Assembly (NCBI GenBank): GCA_026196105.1
Contig: JAPHRK010000046.1
Coordinates: 28,534 to 92,533 of the forward strand
Length of the DNA: 64,000 nt
Direction of reading: 5' to 3'
Source: Rhodospirillales bacterium
GTDB taxonomy: Bacteria > Pseudomonadota > Alphaproteobacteria > Rhodospirillales > JAPHRK01
A program made the position numbers and the translations under genes. Each line of letters starts with the position of its first letter. Position 1 is the stretch's first letter. The notes beneath the pieces were generated by a model. It was not told the DNA's origin. It was given only the letters and a program-made list of their open reading frames with translations, and did not search any database. Positions 27,200 to 36,772 of the stretch are shown here, in pieces.

Positions 27200-27210
27200 G
27201 TTTTGTCGTT

Positions 27211-28305
27211 CTAGTATTTGAATGGAAGCAAGCGAGCGTTTGCAAATGCTTGATCCGATAGCTTTGACCAAGCGATAGATTGTTTACGGTGCTGAATAAA
27301 GCTCGCGTAAATTTTCTTGGTTAAATCATCGGTTGCGCCAGCTTCTTTAACAACATCTCCAGAAGCAGCGCCAATGGCTTGAAGAACATCATTTGAGAAT
27401 TTCTTCAGCTTAACATTGTGCTTCTTAAGCAGGGTATCTAATGCATTATTGTTTCGTGCATTAAACTCTGCCCAAGTATAATCATTTTCAGCAGCCATCG
27501 CATTTTTGACGGCGCCTTGTTGGGATTTGCTCAAGCTTTCCCAAACTTTCATGTTCATACCAGAGCTAAGAGCTGTACCTGGCTCATGGAAACCTGGGTA
27601 GTAGTAGTATTTGGTTACTTTATAAAAACCAAATGCCAGATCGTTCCAAGGGCCAACCCACTCGGTCGCATCAATAGCCCCAGATTGTAGAGATGGGAAA
27701 ATTTCACCACCTGGAAGAGATACAGCGGCAGCGCCAATACGACGAAGAACTTCACCTCCAAGACCAGGCATACGAATTTTCAAGCCTTTATAATCTTCAA
27801 GCGAGTTAACTTCTTTGTTAAACCAACCACCCATTTGTACGCCAGTGTTACCAGCCATAAAGGGTTTGATGTTAAATTTGCTAGAAAGTTCATCCCAGAG
27901 TTCTTGCCCACCACCATGGTAAATCCAGGCTGCATGTTCAGAAGCAGTTAGACCAAATGGAACGGCAGCAAAGAAGTTGAAGCCTTTTGATTTACCTTGC
28001 CAGTAGTATTCTGCGGCGTGGTAAAGGTCTGCGGTACCGTTAGATACAGCATCAAAAGATTCAAATGGAGGAACCAATTCACCTGCGGCAAATACTTTAA
28101 CAGTCAATTGACCATCTGTACCGTCGGTAATTCTTTTGGCAAGACGCTCAGCGCCAGTGCCCAGGCCTGGAAAATTCTTAGGCCAAGTGGTAACCATTTT
28201 AAGTTCACGTTTGCCTTGTGCAATAGCAGGAGCTGCTAGTGCCGATGCTCCTGCTGTAGCGGCACCGACTACAGCGGCACCCTTCAAAAAGTCGCGGCGT
28301 TTCAT
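27211..28305 (-). CDS. dctP: TRAP transporter substrate-binding protein (DctP, TakP-like), Tat-exported
   Basis: I chose the ATG at 28305, which has GGAGG nine bases upstream and directly starts a twin-arginine signal (MKRRDFLKGAAV..., cleavage after APAIAQ); a longer frame would hide it. The 364-residue protein shows TakP-like blocks GNTGVQMGGWF, GAIDATEWVGP and KYYYYPGFHEPG. TakP-type proteins bind 2-oxo acids with sodium in the periplasm. The ligand here is inferred, not certain; other carboxylates are possible. A perfect inverted repeat lies at the probable transcription start. Confidence 0.94.
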   Translation of the reverse strand: MKRRDFLKGAAVVGAATAGASALAAPAIAQGKRELKMVTTWPKNFPGLGTGAERLAKRITDGTDGQLTVKVFAAGELVPPFESFDAVSNGTADLYHAAEYYWQGKSKGFNFFAAVPFGLTASEHAAWIYHGGGQELWDELSSKFNIKPFMAGNTGVQMGGWFNKEVNSLEDYKGLKIRMPGLGGEVLRRIGAAAVSLPGGEIFPSLQSGAIDATEWVGPWNDLAFGFYKVTKYYYYPGFHEPGTALSSGMNMKVWESLSKSQQGAVKNAMAAENDYTWAEFNARNNNALDTLLKKHNVKLKKFSNDVLQAIGAASGDVVKEAGATDDLTKKIYASFIQHRKQSIAWSKLSDQAFANARLLPFKY

Positions 28306-28334
28306 CTTTAAAAAACCTCCCTGATTGATACTTT

Positions 28335-28356
28335 CGGAATAATTCAAATTATTCCG
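28335..28356 (-). promoter_or_regulatory. Perfect inverted repeat at the dctP promoter (candidate operator)
   Basis: Nine-base arms (28335-28343 and 28348-28356) are perfectly complementary around a TCAA centre, 30 bp before the dctP ATG. A TAAAAT -10-like box lies just upstream on the minus strand (28360-28365). A repressor site overlapping +1 fits, although a leader hairpin is also possible. Confidence 0.6.
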
Positions 28357-28395
28357 CCCATTTTAAGCCTAGAACACTTCTAAAAAAACCAAAAG

Positions 28396-28410
28396 GCCTA
28401 AGTCTTAGGC
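28396..28410. repeat. 15-bp palindrome upstream of dctP
   Basis: GCCTAAG and CTTAGGC flank a single T. The palindrome lies about 30 bp upstream of the proposed -10 box, a position suited to an activator or a second operator. Confidence 0.5.
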
Positions 28411-28485
28411 AGGATTATATTGTCATTAAGAAGAAGCGCAACAAACCTTTATTCGGAATTAAAGATTCTTTGAAGGAGCTTTAAC

Positions 28486-29217
28486 TCAAAGGTCCTCTGA
28501 GGGAAGTTTTTCCCAATTGCCATTTATGAAAACCTCTAAAGGTCTAAAGCGTTCTTTATAGGACATTTTAGGGCTTCCTTTAATCCAAAACCCTAAGTAA
28601 ACGTAAGGTAAATCAAGAGACTTTGCGTAACTAACTAGTGATAGAACCATAAAATTCCCCAAGCTGAGCTTTGGGTTGTCAGGGTTAAAAAAGCTGTAAA
28701 CGGCCGATATGCCATCATCAAGAACATCAATTAAACACGCGGCTATAAGTTGGCCCGTTGAATCCCTGAATTCTAAAATATGTGAGTCTAATGAAGTTTC
28801 TTCCACAAGGAACCGGTAGTCGATTCTCCCCATTGTGGCCATTTCACCATCGCCATGGCGGGAAACCACATATCTTGAAAAGAGTTTAAACTGTTCATCT
28901 GTCGCCACTGAAGGGGCTTCGGCCATTTGTAAGCTTTGATTGAGTTTAAGAGTTCTTTTTTGTGACTTACTCGGTTTAAAATTAACGAGATCAATGCGGG
29001 CAGCTAAACAGGCTTGGCACTTTGGGCAGGCAGGTGCATAGGCAATGTGATGACTACGCCGAAAACCACCACGGGAGAGGTGATTGTAATGTTCACGGGA
29101 TTGATTGCCTGAGAGTTCTGTAAAAATTTTCCTCTCAACTTGATCATCAAGATAAGGGCATGGCTGAAGGGGCGTCGTATAAAAATGTGTCGGACGTTTG
29201 AAAGGTTCGAATTTCAT
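28486..29217 (-). CDS. bpt: Leucyl/phenylalanyl-tRNA-dependent aspartate/glutamate leucyltransferase (Bpt)
   Basis: The 243-residue protein matches the ATE1-like bacterial transferase family: PCPYLDDQVERKIFTEL with an N-terminal Cys, YNHLSRGGFRRSHHIAYAPACPKCQAC, and FWIKGSPKMSYKERFRPLE at the C-terminus. Bpt transfers Leu from tRNA to proteins with N-terminal Asp or Glu, marking them for ClpS/ClpAP degradation. It may also be labelled arginyltransferase in automated annotation. It lies downstream of motB on the same strand with a 47-bp gap. Confidence 0.93.
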   Translation of the reverse strand: MKFEPFKRPTHFYTTPLQPCPYLDDQVERKIFTELSGNQSREHYNHLSRGGFRRSHHIAYAPACPKCQACLAARIDLVNFKPSKSQKRTLKLNQSLQMAEAPSVATDEQFKLFSRYVVSRHGDGEMATMGRIDYRFLVEETSLDSHILEFRDSTGQLIAACLIDVLDDGISAVYSFFNPDNPKLSLGNFMVLSLVSYAKSLDLPYVYLGFWIKGSPKMSYKERFRPLEVFINGNWEKLPSEDL

Positions 29218-29264
29218 CAGCTCAACCGGGGAAACTATGTATTGCCATACTTAATAGTTATCAC

Positions 29265-30200
29265 CTATTTAGCATTTTCCAACAATTTTTCAGCATTTAT
29301 ACTTTCACCTTGGCCTGAATTTTTCAGCAAGATGATTTCAAGACGCCTATTTCTATGATGGTTAGGGTCTTCTTTCAGAAGCGGTTCTTGGGCAGCCTTG
29401 CCAACCACCCGGCTCACTCTATCACCATCAACCCCTAATTCTAACAGGGCACGCCTGCTTGCATTGGCGCGTTCTGCGGACAGTTCCCAGTTGCTATAGC
29501 CATTATCAGTTACAAATTTGGTTGCATCTGTATGCCCCGCGATGGAAATTCTCTGGGGTAATTTATTAACCACGTTTGCGACAGCTTCAAGCACTTGCCA
29601 AGTATGTCCAAACATATCTGACCCGCCTCGAGGGAACATTGCTAAACCTTCTTGGTCAACGATTTGAATACGAAGGCCTTCTACTGTGCGGTCAACTAGT
29701 AAACTTTTACCAAGCTTTTGCAGGGCAGGGACGCTTTCCATAGCTTCTTTGAGTTCTTTTTCAGCTTCCTCAAATTGCTTTTCCTCAGCTTCTGCTAATT
29801 TCATGCGAGCCAGTTCTTCTGTTACCTCTTCTTCTGTTTTTTCAGGAACTTCTTCTTCTGTATTCGCTGAATCTTCTCCTCCTGATCCTAACTTTGGTGG
29901 TGGTAATGCCATACTGATAGAAGGTTTCGTCAATGTCTGCTGCATGGCCCCATCTTCGCCAATGGTTTGACCGCCAAACATACCACCTGCGCCACTTGTC
30001 GATTCAGAAATACTCACAGGAGCGAAGTAGTTTGAAACACCTTCTAGCTGTTCTTGAGTTACTGAATTTAGAAGCCACAACAATAAAAAGAAGGCCATCA
30101 TCGCTGTCACAAAATCAGCGTAAGCGACTTTCCAGGCTCCGCCATGGGCAGCAGAGCCACCTTTCTTGATCTTTTTAATGATTGTGACGTTATCAGCCAT
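29265..30200 (-). CDS. motB: Flagellar motor stator protein MotB
   Basis: The 311-residue protein has GGAWKVAYADFVTAMMAFFLLLWL, the single membrane helix with the proton-carrying Asp. A Glu/Lys-rich linker follows (about 95-150), then a C-terminal OmpA-like peptidoglycan-binding domain (ISIAGHTDA, NWELSAERANASRRALLELG, NHHRNRRLEIILL). It anchors the stator to the cell wall. It follows motA by nine bases. Confidence 0.97.
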   Translation of the reverse strand: MADNVTIIKKIKKGGSAAHGGAWKVAYADFVTAMMAFFLLLWLLNSVTQEQLEGVSNYFAPVSISESTSGAGGMFGGQTIGEDGAMQQTLTKPSISMALPPPKLGSGGEDSANTEEEVPEKTEEEVTEELARMKLAEAEEKQFEEAEKELKEAMESVPALQKLGKSLLVDRTVEGLRIQIVDQEGLAMFPRGGSDMFGHTWQVLEAVANVVNKLPQRISIAGHTDATKFVTDNGYSNWELSAERANASRRALLELGVDGDRVSRVVGKAAQEPLLKEDPNHHRNRRLEIILLKNSGQGESINAEKLLENAK

Positions 30201-30209
30201 ATCTAATCA

Positions 30210-31070
30210 TCAATCAGAAGGAATGGTTTGAACCATTTCTTCAACTTCCGCAAAAGTAGGTCGGTTATGGGCTTCAATCATCTTACGTGCCATCTCAATA
30301 GAGACTTGTGGAGCGTAACCTTGCATATGCGCTATTACGCCAACTTTTATGCATAGCATATATTTTGCTTCTGATTCAAATATACGGCTCACAAGAGCTG
30401 CAACCGGTGCAGCGACACCATAGGAAATCAGAATACCAAAAAAGGTGCCGACAAGAGCGCCACCAATGAGGTATCCAAGAACTTCTGGGGGCTCGGTAAT
30501 CGAACCCATGGTATGAATAACGCCAAGCACAGCAGCCACAATACCTAGGGCAGGGAAGGCATCTGCCATAGTTTGAAGTGCATGGGCAATTGTGTGGGTT
30601 TCTTCGTGATGAACTTCAAGTTCTTGGTCCATCACGGCTTCAACCTCATGGGGAACGCTCACGCCAAGTGTCAAAAGACGAAGGTAGTCACAGAGGAACT
30701 CTAAGGCATGATGGTCACTTGCAAACTCAGGGAACTTTTGAAAAAGCGCGCTATCTGCGGGCTGTTCAACATGGCTTTCTAAGGCGAGGTCGCCTTTGGT
30801 TTTGGCAAGTTTGAAAACAGAATAAAGAACTCCAATAAGTTCAAGATAACTTGCAGAATTATACTTTGCGCCGCGAAAAATTTTACCGAAAGCTTTGCCA
30901 CTACCTGCAAGTATATTCTTTGGGTTTGCAATAATAAACGCACCGATACCCGCTCCGAGGATGATCACAAACTCAAATGGTTGCCATAAAACGCCAAAAT
31001 GTCCGCCAACGCCTGCGTAACCGCCGGCAACGCATCCAATTACAATAATCAGACCGATGATAAATAACAT
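30210..31070 (-). CDS. motA: Flagellar motor stator protein MotA
   Basis: The 286-residue protein has four membrane helices: two near the N-terminus and two after residue 170 (LGIVAAVLGVIHTMG and LVGTFFGILISYGVAAPV). A large cytoplasmic loop lies between them, and ALEFLCDYLRLLTLG is conserved. With MotB it forms the ion channel that drives flagellar rotation. Its length and loop match alphaproteobacterial MotA. The 286-bp upstream region has no clear sigma-28 box. Confidence 0.97.
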   Translation of the reverse strand: MLFIIGLIIVIGCVAGGYAGVGGHFGVLWQPFEFVIILGAGIGAFIIANPKNILAGSGKAFGKIFRGAKYNSASYLELIGVLYSVFKLAKTKGDLALESHVEQPADSALFQKFPEFASDHHALEFLCDYLRLLTLGVSVPHEVEAVMDQELEVHHEETHTIAHALQTMADAFPALGIVAAVLGVIHTMGSITEPPEVLGYLIGGALVGTFFGILISYGVAAPVAALVSRIFESEAKYMLCIKVGVIAHMQGYAPQVSIEMARKMIEAHNRPTFAEVEEMVQTIPSD

Positions 31071-31356
31071 CTGTCGTCCTCTAAACCTCTACCAATGTCG
31101 TGTAATTAACTTGAAATAAAATATCCATTAAAAAACCAAGCACCTTATAACAGAATCTAATTACACCAAAAACAATACGTATTTTCCATTCGGAAATTAT
31201 GATTGATATTCATATGACTAATAGCACTAAGTAGCTGAAAAGTTAAAAGTATTTTTTTCCAGCTTGTAATTGTGCCTCTTTTAATTCTTGATCATAGGGA
31301 CCAACTGCTTAACAAAATACGACTCAATATACTTATATAGTGAAAATGGAGAGCAA

Positions 31357-31842
31357 ATGACGACTATTCAATCCTCTTTTCGAGATGCCTTAGGGCGTTT
31401 TGCAACAGGAATTGTTGTAGTGACAGGGGAGATGCCAGATGGAAGCCCAATTGGAATTACAGTGAACTCCTTCTCTTCTCTCTCTCTTGACCCACCTCTG
31501 ATTTTATTTTGCCTCGGTAAGACGACAGAAAAATTGAAAGCTTTTATTGAAGGTGAAAATTTTGTCGTCAATGTTTTGGCTGAAGACCAAATGGACATCT
31601 CAAATATTTTTGCCAAAAGCCAAGACGATTCGTTTAACCAGGTCAAACATGATTTTGGAGAAGTCGGTTGTGCGCTTATTGATGGCGCCCTTGCCCAACT
31701 TGAATGTAAGAAGCATGAAGTTCACGACAACGGCGATCATTACATCGTAGTAGGTGAAGTCGTTTCCATTTCAACACCAAATGATAGTGATCCATTGCTT
31801 TTCTTTAAGGGTGGATATCGAACTTTAGGCGATAAGGCTTAA
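31357..31842 (+). CDS. Flavin reductase family protein (FMN-binding split barrel)
   Basis: The ATG at 31357 (product MTTIQSSFRDALGRFATG) has GGAGA six bases upstream and is preferred to a TTG at 31288. The 161-residue protein shows the flavin-reductase signature GRFATGIVVVTG, GITVNSFSSLSLDPPLILFCL, and a C-terminal HYIVVGEVV strand with PLLFFKGGYR. Such proteins reduce FMN or FAD with NAD(P)H for a partner monooxygenase, but no monooxygenase is adjacent. Its stop overlaps the ATG of the threonine ammonia-lyase gene. Confidence 0.93.
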   Translation: MTTIQSSFRDALGRFATGIVVVTGEMPDGSPIGITVNSFSSLSLDPPLILFCLGKTTEKLKAFIEGENFVVNVLAEDQMDISNIFAKSQDDSFNQVKHDFGEVGCALIDGALAQLECKKHEVHDNGDHYIVVGEVVSISTPNDSDPLLFFKGGYRTLGDKA

Positions 31843-33056
31843 TGGCTTTAACTATCGAGGACATTCGCAAAGCTGCTGCAACGGTATCAACAGGGATTGT
31901 TCATACGCCGAGTGTTTGTTCGAGGCTTTTGTCTGAAATTTGTGGGGCTCGCGTTCATTTAAAGCTTGAAAATTTGCAGTACACCGCCTCCTTTAAAGAA
32001 AGAGGGGCTTTAAACAAGCTCAACAGTTTAACCGCTGAGCAAAGAAAAACTGGTGTCATTGCCATGTCAGCAGGTAACCATGCCCAAGGGATAGCTTATC
32101 ACGCCCAAAGACTTAATATCCCGGCAACAATCGTTATGCCCCAAACGACACCTTTTATTAAAGTCGCCCATACAGAAGAATATGGCGCGCGGGTGATCCT
32201 CCATGGAGAAACCTTGAATGACTCTGCGGCTCACGCCCACCAATTAGCGGACAGAGAAGGGTTGTTATTTGTTCATCCTTTTGACGATGAACTCATTATT
32301 GCAGGTCAGGGAACTGTTGCCCTGGAATTACTCGAAGATGTCCCAGATTTAGATGTCATTGTTGTTCCAATTGGTGGCGGAGGGCTTATATCTGGCGTTG
32401 CTGTTGCTGCAAAAGCCTTAAATCCAGCCATAAAAATTATTGGCGTTGAAGTTGAAGGCTTTGCCTCAATGAAAAATGCCATAGCTGGCGCTGAAGTTGT
32501 TGATGGTGGAGAGACAATTGCCGAAGGAATTGCAGTTAAGGCACCAGGAGACGTTACCCGTCAACTTGTAGAAGAATATGTTGATGATTTCATTGTCGTT
32601 AATGAATCTTCCATTGAAAAAGCCGTTCAGATGCTTTTGGAAATTGAAAAAACCGTTGCAGAAGGTGCTGGAGCTGCGGCTCTTGCAGGAATTATCCATA
32701 GCCCTGAAAAGTTTGAAGGAAAGAAGGTCGGGCTTATCGTTTCTGGCGGGAATATAGATTCTCGCCTTTTGGCAACAATATTGATGCGTGGCTTGGTTCG
32801 TAGTGGGCGTATAGCCAGGCTTCGTATTTCTCTAAGTGATGCTCCCGGGAACCTTGCTAAGGTTGCGACACTTTTTGGTGAGTGTGGTGCCAACATAATA
32901 GAAATATCTCATCAAAGGCTGTTCCAGAACTTACCAGTAAAAATGGCTGAATTAGATGTTGTTGTAGAAACAAAAGACGATCAACAATTAGAAGAAGTTA
33001 TCTCTCATCTTGAGAGTAAAGGTTTTAAATCTAGAATAGTTCCAGGTTTTGCTTAG
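31842..33056 (+). CDS. Threonine ammonia-lyase with C-terminal ACT domain
   Basis: The 404-residue PLP enzyme has LENLQYTASFKERGALNKL with the PLP lysine, MSAGNHAQGIAYHA, and the glycine loop VVPIGGGGLISG. A single ACT domain closes the protein (RISLSDAPGNLAKVATLFGE). The length and single ACT match the short threonine dehydratase often named ilvA or tdcB. It deaminates threonine to 2-oxobutyrate. A TAATG overlap with the flavin reductase gene shows translational coupling. Confidence 0.95.
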   Translation: MALTIEDIRKAAATVSTGIVHTPSVCSRLLSEICGARVHLKLENLQYTASFKERGALNKLNSLTAEQRKTGVIAMSAGNHAQGIAYHAQRLNIPATIVMPQTTPFIKVAHTEEYGARVILHGETLNDSAAHAHQLADREGLLFVHPFDDELIIAGQGTVALELLEDVPDLDVIVVPIGGGGLISGVAVAAKALNPAIKIIGVEVEGFASMKNAIAGAEVVDGGETIAEGIAVKAPGDVTRQLVEEYVDDFIVVNESSIEKAVQMLLEIEKTVAEGAGAAALAGIIHSPEKFEGKKVGLIVSGGNIDSRLLATILMRGLVRSGRIARLRISLSDAPGNLAKVATLFGECGANIIEISHQRLFQNLPVKMAELDVVVETKDDQQLEEVISHLESKGFKSRIVPGFA

Positions 33057-33148
33057 GTTTTTTTGTTTAGTCATAATTAGAGTTAGTATTGAAATATTAA
33101 TCTATGCTTGCTTTACTCCCCTACAAATAAACTGTTGGGAAAAAAACT

Positions 33149-34525
33149 ATGTTAGAACAAAACAATAATCAGGGTGGCAATGATTCTGCACAAGAATCTG
33201 AAAACGCTATTAAAAATGCTCTTAAAGATATCGAAAATGGCGCTTACTTATCATTAATTGAGAGAGCAGATGAGCTTCCAGATGGAGTCGCTCCGATAGC
33301 CTTAACTCTCGAAGAACGCTCTCTTGCGAACTTGTCAGGCACAGTAGATGTATCTACCAATTGTGGGCAGGCGATGTTCACGATTGCTGAAATGGTTCGT
33401 GAAGTAAATGAGGTGAATAACCACAGTCAGGCTATTTCTGCAGCCGCTGAAGAAATGGTCGCTTCTGTAAGCGAGATTGCTTCTACAAGTGAATCTGCTT
33501 CTGAAGAAGCTCATCAAATGTCTGTCATTGCTAAAGAAGGTATGGATTCTGCGGATCGAGCCGAAGAAACTATGCAAAATATTGCAACAGCTGTTGAAGG
33601 TGCCGCAACCCAGGTAGACTCTCTTGCGGAAGCTTCAACAGAAATTGGCGCAATTGTTAACACGATTGAGGCGATTGCTAAGCAAACAAATCTATTAGCT
33701 CTGAACGCGACAATTGAGGCTGCTAGGGCTGGTGAGGCAGGTAAAGGTTTTGCTGTTGTTGCTGGCGAGGTTAAAGGACTGGCAACACAAACAGCTCAAG
33801 CAACAGAAGATATTCGTAACCGTATTGATAAACTTCGCCATGAAATGACCGTCATTGTCTCCTCGATGGAACAAGGGGCAAAAGCTGTCCAAGATGGTCG
33901 AGATGTGATTCATAAAACCGGTCAGGGCATGCATGCCATTGGTGATCAGATCAACGTTGTTACAGGCAAAATGGAAGATATTTCGGGCATTTTAGCCCAA
34001 CAAAGTGCCGCTTCTCAGGAAGTGGCAGAGGGTATTACCACAATTGCAAAAATGGCTGATGAGAATGTGGTTTCAATTTCTGAGATCGTTGATACCCTTG
34101 AAATTTCTGACAAAATTATCGTTGAGCGTCTTGAAGACCTGGTTAAGCTTGATATTGGGGCAAAGGTTGTTGAAATTGCAAAAGCTGATCATGTTCGTTT
34201 CATGAAGAACCTAATGTATGCCATGATTGGTCGAGTTTCAATTCAACCAAATGAATTGCCTGATCATCATGGTTGTCGTTTAGGGAAATGGTATGACGAT
34301 TTCGCTAACGACCCCATTTCAAGCAATATTCCAGCGTTCAGCGAATTGAAAGCTCCTCACTTAGAAGTTCATGCAAAAGGTCGTTCTGCTCTTGTAAAAC
34401 TTCATGATGGTGATCTTGAAGGCGCGTTGAATGAAGTCAAGTTAGCAGGTGACGCTTCAAAAGAGGTTTTGCGTATTCTAGATGATGTTAAAATAGGTTA
34501 CAGACAAGCCTTGGGACTTAATTAA
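33149..34525 (+). CDS. Soluble methyl-accepting chemotaxis protein with C-terminal CZB domain
   Basis: The 458-residue protein has no membrane helix. After a short N-terminal region come a long coiled-coil signalling domain (about 75-310), with the hairpin tip [32 protein letters not shown], and a C-terminal CZB zinc-binding domain. That domain shows [15 protein letters not shown] and the paired His in [13 protein letters not shown] receptors sense zinc or hypochlorite through a His3Cys site. The stop lies in a convergent terminator. Confidence 0.93.
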   Translation: MLEQNNNQGGNDSAQESENAIKNALKDIENGAYLSLIERADELPDGVAPIALTLEERSLANLSGTVDVSTNCGQAMFTIAEMVREVNEVNNHSQAISAAAEEMVASVSEIASTSESASEEAHQMSVIAKEGMDSADRAEETMQNIATAVEGAATQVDSLAEASTEIGAIVNTIEAIAKQTNLLALNATIEAARAGEAGKGFAVVAGEVKGLATQTAQATEDIRNRIDKLRHEMTVIVSSMEQGAKAVQDGRDVIHKTGQGMHAIGDQINVVTGKMEDISGILAQQSAASQEVAEGITTIAKMADENVVSISEIVDTLEISDKIIVERLEDLVKLDIGAKVVEIAKADHVRFMKNLMYAMIGRVSIQPNELPDHHGCRLGKWYDDFANDPISSNIPAFSELKAPHLEVHAKGRSALVKLHDGDLEGALNEVKLAGDASKEVLRILDDVKIGYRQALGLN

Positions 34526-34549
34526 ATCAAAAGGTTATGATTTAATTTT
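34520..34549. terminator. Convergent AT-rich terminator hairpin
   Basis: Ten-base perfect arms (34520-34529 and 34538-34547) flank an 8-nt loop and are followed by more T's. The hairpin overlaps the stop codons of both convergent genes. Confidence 0.65.
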
Positions 34550-35692
34550 AAACTCACTTCTTAACTTTTTCCCGTCTTCATCTAAATTGGGGGCGGGGTT
34601 TCTTTTTGTGGGGTCTTCAAAGGCTGAAAATTTTACCGGATTACCCGACATTTTAAGTGGACCAATGGTGGGATCATCTGCTTCAACAATCATATTGCGA
34701 GCGTTTACTTGTGGGTCGTCCATAACTTGAGCCACATTATTGATTGGAGAACATGGAACATCAGCTTTCTCGAAGATGTCCAACCACTCTTGGGCTGTTT
34801 TTGTTTTTAAGGTTACTTCAAGCTCGTCTTTTAAAGCAGGCTCATGTTCAGTCCGCTTAGGATTGGTCAGGAAAAACGGATTACTAATAAGCTCTTCTCG
34901 GCCCATTGCCATACACAGACGCGCGAAAATGGCGTCGTTTCCTGCAGCAATAACGATGTATCCATCTTTAACTTCAAGAGCAGCAAAAGGCGTGATCGTT
35001 GGGTGTCTTGCCCCGATCGGACCAGGAATTTCTCCTGAGATATGATACCGAGGAATCATATTTTCTAAAATGGCGACTTGGCTATCAAGCATTGAAACAT
35101 CAACCATCGTTCCTTCGCCTGTTCTTTCACGATGAAATAAAGCTGTATTCACCCCCATAGCGGTGAAAATCCCAGCTGTGATATCCCCAATTGAGGAACC
35201 AACCCGGGTTGGAGGGCCTCCAGGATGCCCTGTGAGGCTCATTATCCCCCCCATTGCTTGGGCAACCATGTCGTAGGAAGGGCGATGGGAGTAGGGGCCT
35301 GTCTGTCCAAAACCTGAAGTGGAGGCAAAGATAAGTCTAGGGTATTGAGCATGAAGAGTTTCCCAGCCAAACCCTAGCTTTTCCATTGTTCCAGCCCTGA
35401 AGTTCTCGGTCAGAACATCTGCCTTTTCAAGAAGAGCATGAAGTTGGGCTTTCCCCTCGGTAGATTTTAAATCAATGGCAATGCTTTCTTTGTGGCGATT
35501 GATTGAAGCAAAATATATTGATTTACCATTTTCAAATGGGCCAAAGTTTCGTGAGTCATCCCCAATTTCAGGTTGCTCAACTTTAATGATGCGAGCCCCA
35601 AGGTCAGCGAGTAATAAGGTACAATACGGACCAGCTAAAACCCGAGTTAAATCAACAACTGTAATGCCACTTAGGGGCCCTTTGATTTCCAT
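34535..35692 (-). CDS. CaiB/BaiF family CoA transferase (class III)
   Basis: The 385-residue protein shows VVDLTRVLAGPYCTLLLADLGA at the N-terminus, the NRHKESIAIDLKS strand, LTENFRAGTMEKLG, and the catalytic Asp in RPSYDMVAQAMGG. Family III enzymes swap CoA between carboxylic acids through an aspartyl thioester. The acid partners cannot be told from sequence. It is the last gene of a three-gene minus-strand unit after M48 (15-bp gap) and DUF898, an unusual combination. Confidence 0.93.
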   Translation of the reverse strand: MEIKGPLSGITVVDLTRVLAGPYCTLLLADLGARIIKVEQPEIGDDSRNFGPFENGKSIYFASINRHKESIAIDLKSTEGKAQLHALLEKADVLTENFRAGTMEKLGFGWETLHAQYPRLIFASTSGFGQTGPYSHRPSYDMVAQAMGGIMSLTGHPGGPPTRVGSSIGDITAGIFTAMGVNTALFHRERTGEGTMVDVSMLDSQVAILENMIPRYHISGEIPGPIGARHPTITPFAALEVKDGYIVIAAGNDAIFARLCMAMGREELISNPFFLTNPKRTEHEPALKDELEVTLKTKTAQEWLDIFEKADVPCSPINNVAQVMDDPQVNARNMIVEADDPTIGPLKMSGNPVKFSAFEDPTKRNPAPNLDEDGKKLRSEFKIKS

Positions 35693-35707
35693 GGAAAGCT
35701 TTCTTTA

Positions 35708-36769
35708 TTAATCGCAGATGGTTCTAAGAGTATCGATACGATTTGGACTGTCAATGAGAGGAATTGATTGGTGCTTATTTTGAAGGTTTTTCACCCGCTT
35801 TTTATGGCTAGGGTGCGTTGAAAGAAAAGCAGGTAATTGATGTTTATCCTTTTTCATAAGGCGTTGAAAAAACTGTTCCAATCCTTTGGTTCCATAGCCA
35901 GATTGTTTCAACAAATGTGCCGCTATATTATCTGCTTCGTTTTCTGCTTTTCGAGTATAGGAAAATGTAACTAGTAAGCTAGCTGCTCCAGCTAAATCAC
36001 TCCCCCCTGAAATAGCTTTAATCACAGTTGAGAGACCAAACTGTTTGATAGCTCCGGCTAAGGGGTGGCGTTTTTGAACATGCCCAATTTCATGAGCAAG
36101 AACACCAGCAACTTCTGCTTCGGTTTTGGCTTTATCTATTAGACCTTTAAAGATAAAAACCCGTCCCCCTGGAATAGCAAAGGCATTAACGATATCAGAT
36201 CGAACAACCCGTACAGATTTAAGCATTTCTGGGGTGTCATCTAGTGATAATCTTTCAACCATATCTTTAAAAACAATATTGCCTGGAGAATGTTCACAAA
36301 AGCGACGATCCCCTTCGGCTTCACTAAAGACAGCGAGGACTTGTTTTTCTGTACTTATAGCCAATGGCTCTTCCCAACTTAAGGGGATTATTTTTGCTAA
36401 ACCATCAGCCCCAGCAGACAAACCGTAAAAGCCGCCAATAACTGCGGCACAAATCAGAAAAACCCAAAAAGATATGCTCTTTATAGATCGTTTCTTTTTC
36501 TTAAAAAGGGCAGGCGTTGCCATCCTAATTGAAGCTAATGTATCTTTGCTTTCAATAAGCAAGAGAGCTTCTGGCGATGCTGGGTGAGATAAGCGAGCTT
36601 GCCCCGTTTCAGGCATTTGATCGACTAAGACTAGCGATTGATAATCCCAGGTCGTAAGAGACACCCCATCAAGTTTCATTATCTCAAAGTGACTAATGGA
36701 GATATTTAAAACAACTTCATGCTTAATCGCAGATTTTCCATCATAGAAAAAAGCATTGTTTTGGGTCAT
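35708..36769 (-). CDS. M48 family metallopeptidase with membrane segment
   Basis: The 353-residue protein has an N-terminal beta-rich domain (about 1-85), a basic patch (FKKKKRS), a membrane helix (about 98-115), and an M48 catalytic domain with VAGVLAHEIGHVQKRHP (HExxH near residue 225) and the third ligand region TRKAENEADNIAAHLL. A Ser/His-rich C-terminal segment (LSTHPSHKKR) follows. The catalytic domain is likely periplasmic. It follows the DUF898 gene by three bases, so the two are almost certainly translated together. Confidence 0.9.
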   Translation of the reverse strand: MTQNNAFFYDGKSAIKHEVVLNISISHFEIMKLDGVSLTTWDYQSLVLVDQMPETGQARLSHPASPEALLLIESKDTLASIRMATPALFKKKKRSIKSISFWVFLICAAVIGGFYGLSAGADGLAKIIPLSWEEPLAISTEKQVLAVFSEAEGDRRFCEHSPGNIVFKDMVERLSLDDTPEMLKSVRVVRSDIVNAFAIPGGRVFIFKGLIDKAKTEAEVAGVLAHEIGHVQKRHPLAGAIKQFGLSTVIKAISGGSDLAGAASLLVTFSYTRKAENEADNIAAHLLKQSGYGTKGLEQFFQRLMKKDKHQLPAFLSTHPSHKKRVKNLQNKHQSIPLIDSPNRIDTLRTICD

Positions 36770-36772
36770 GAC

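Noticed and set aside
31100..31166. GTGTAATTA/TAATTACAC inverted arms upstream of motA
   Set aside because: The arms are 49 bp apart in AT-rich DNA and no promoter element fits them; chance is likely.
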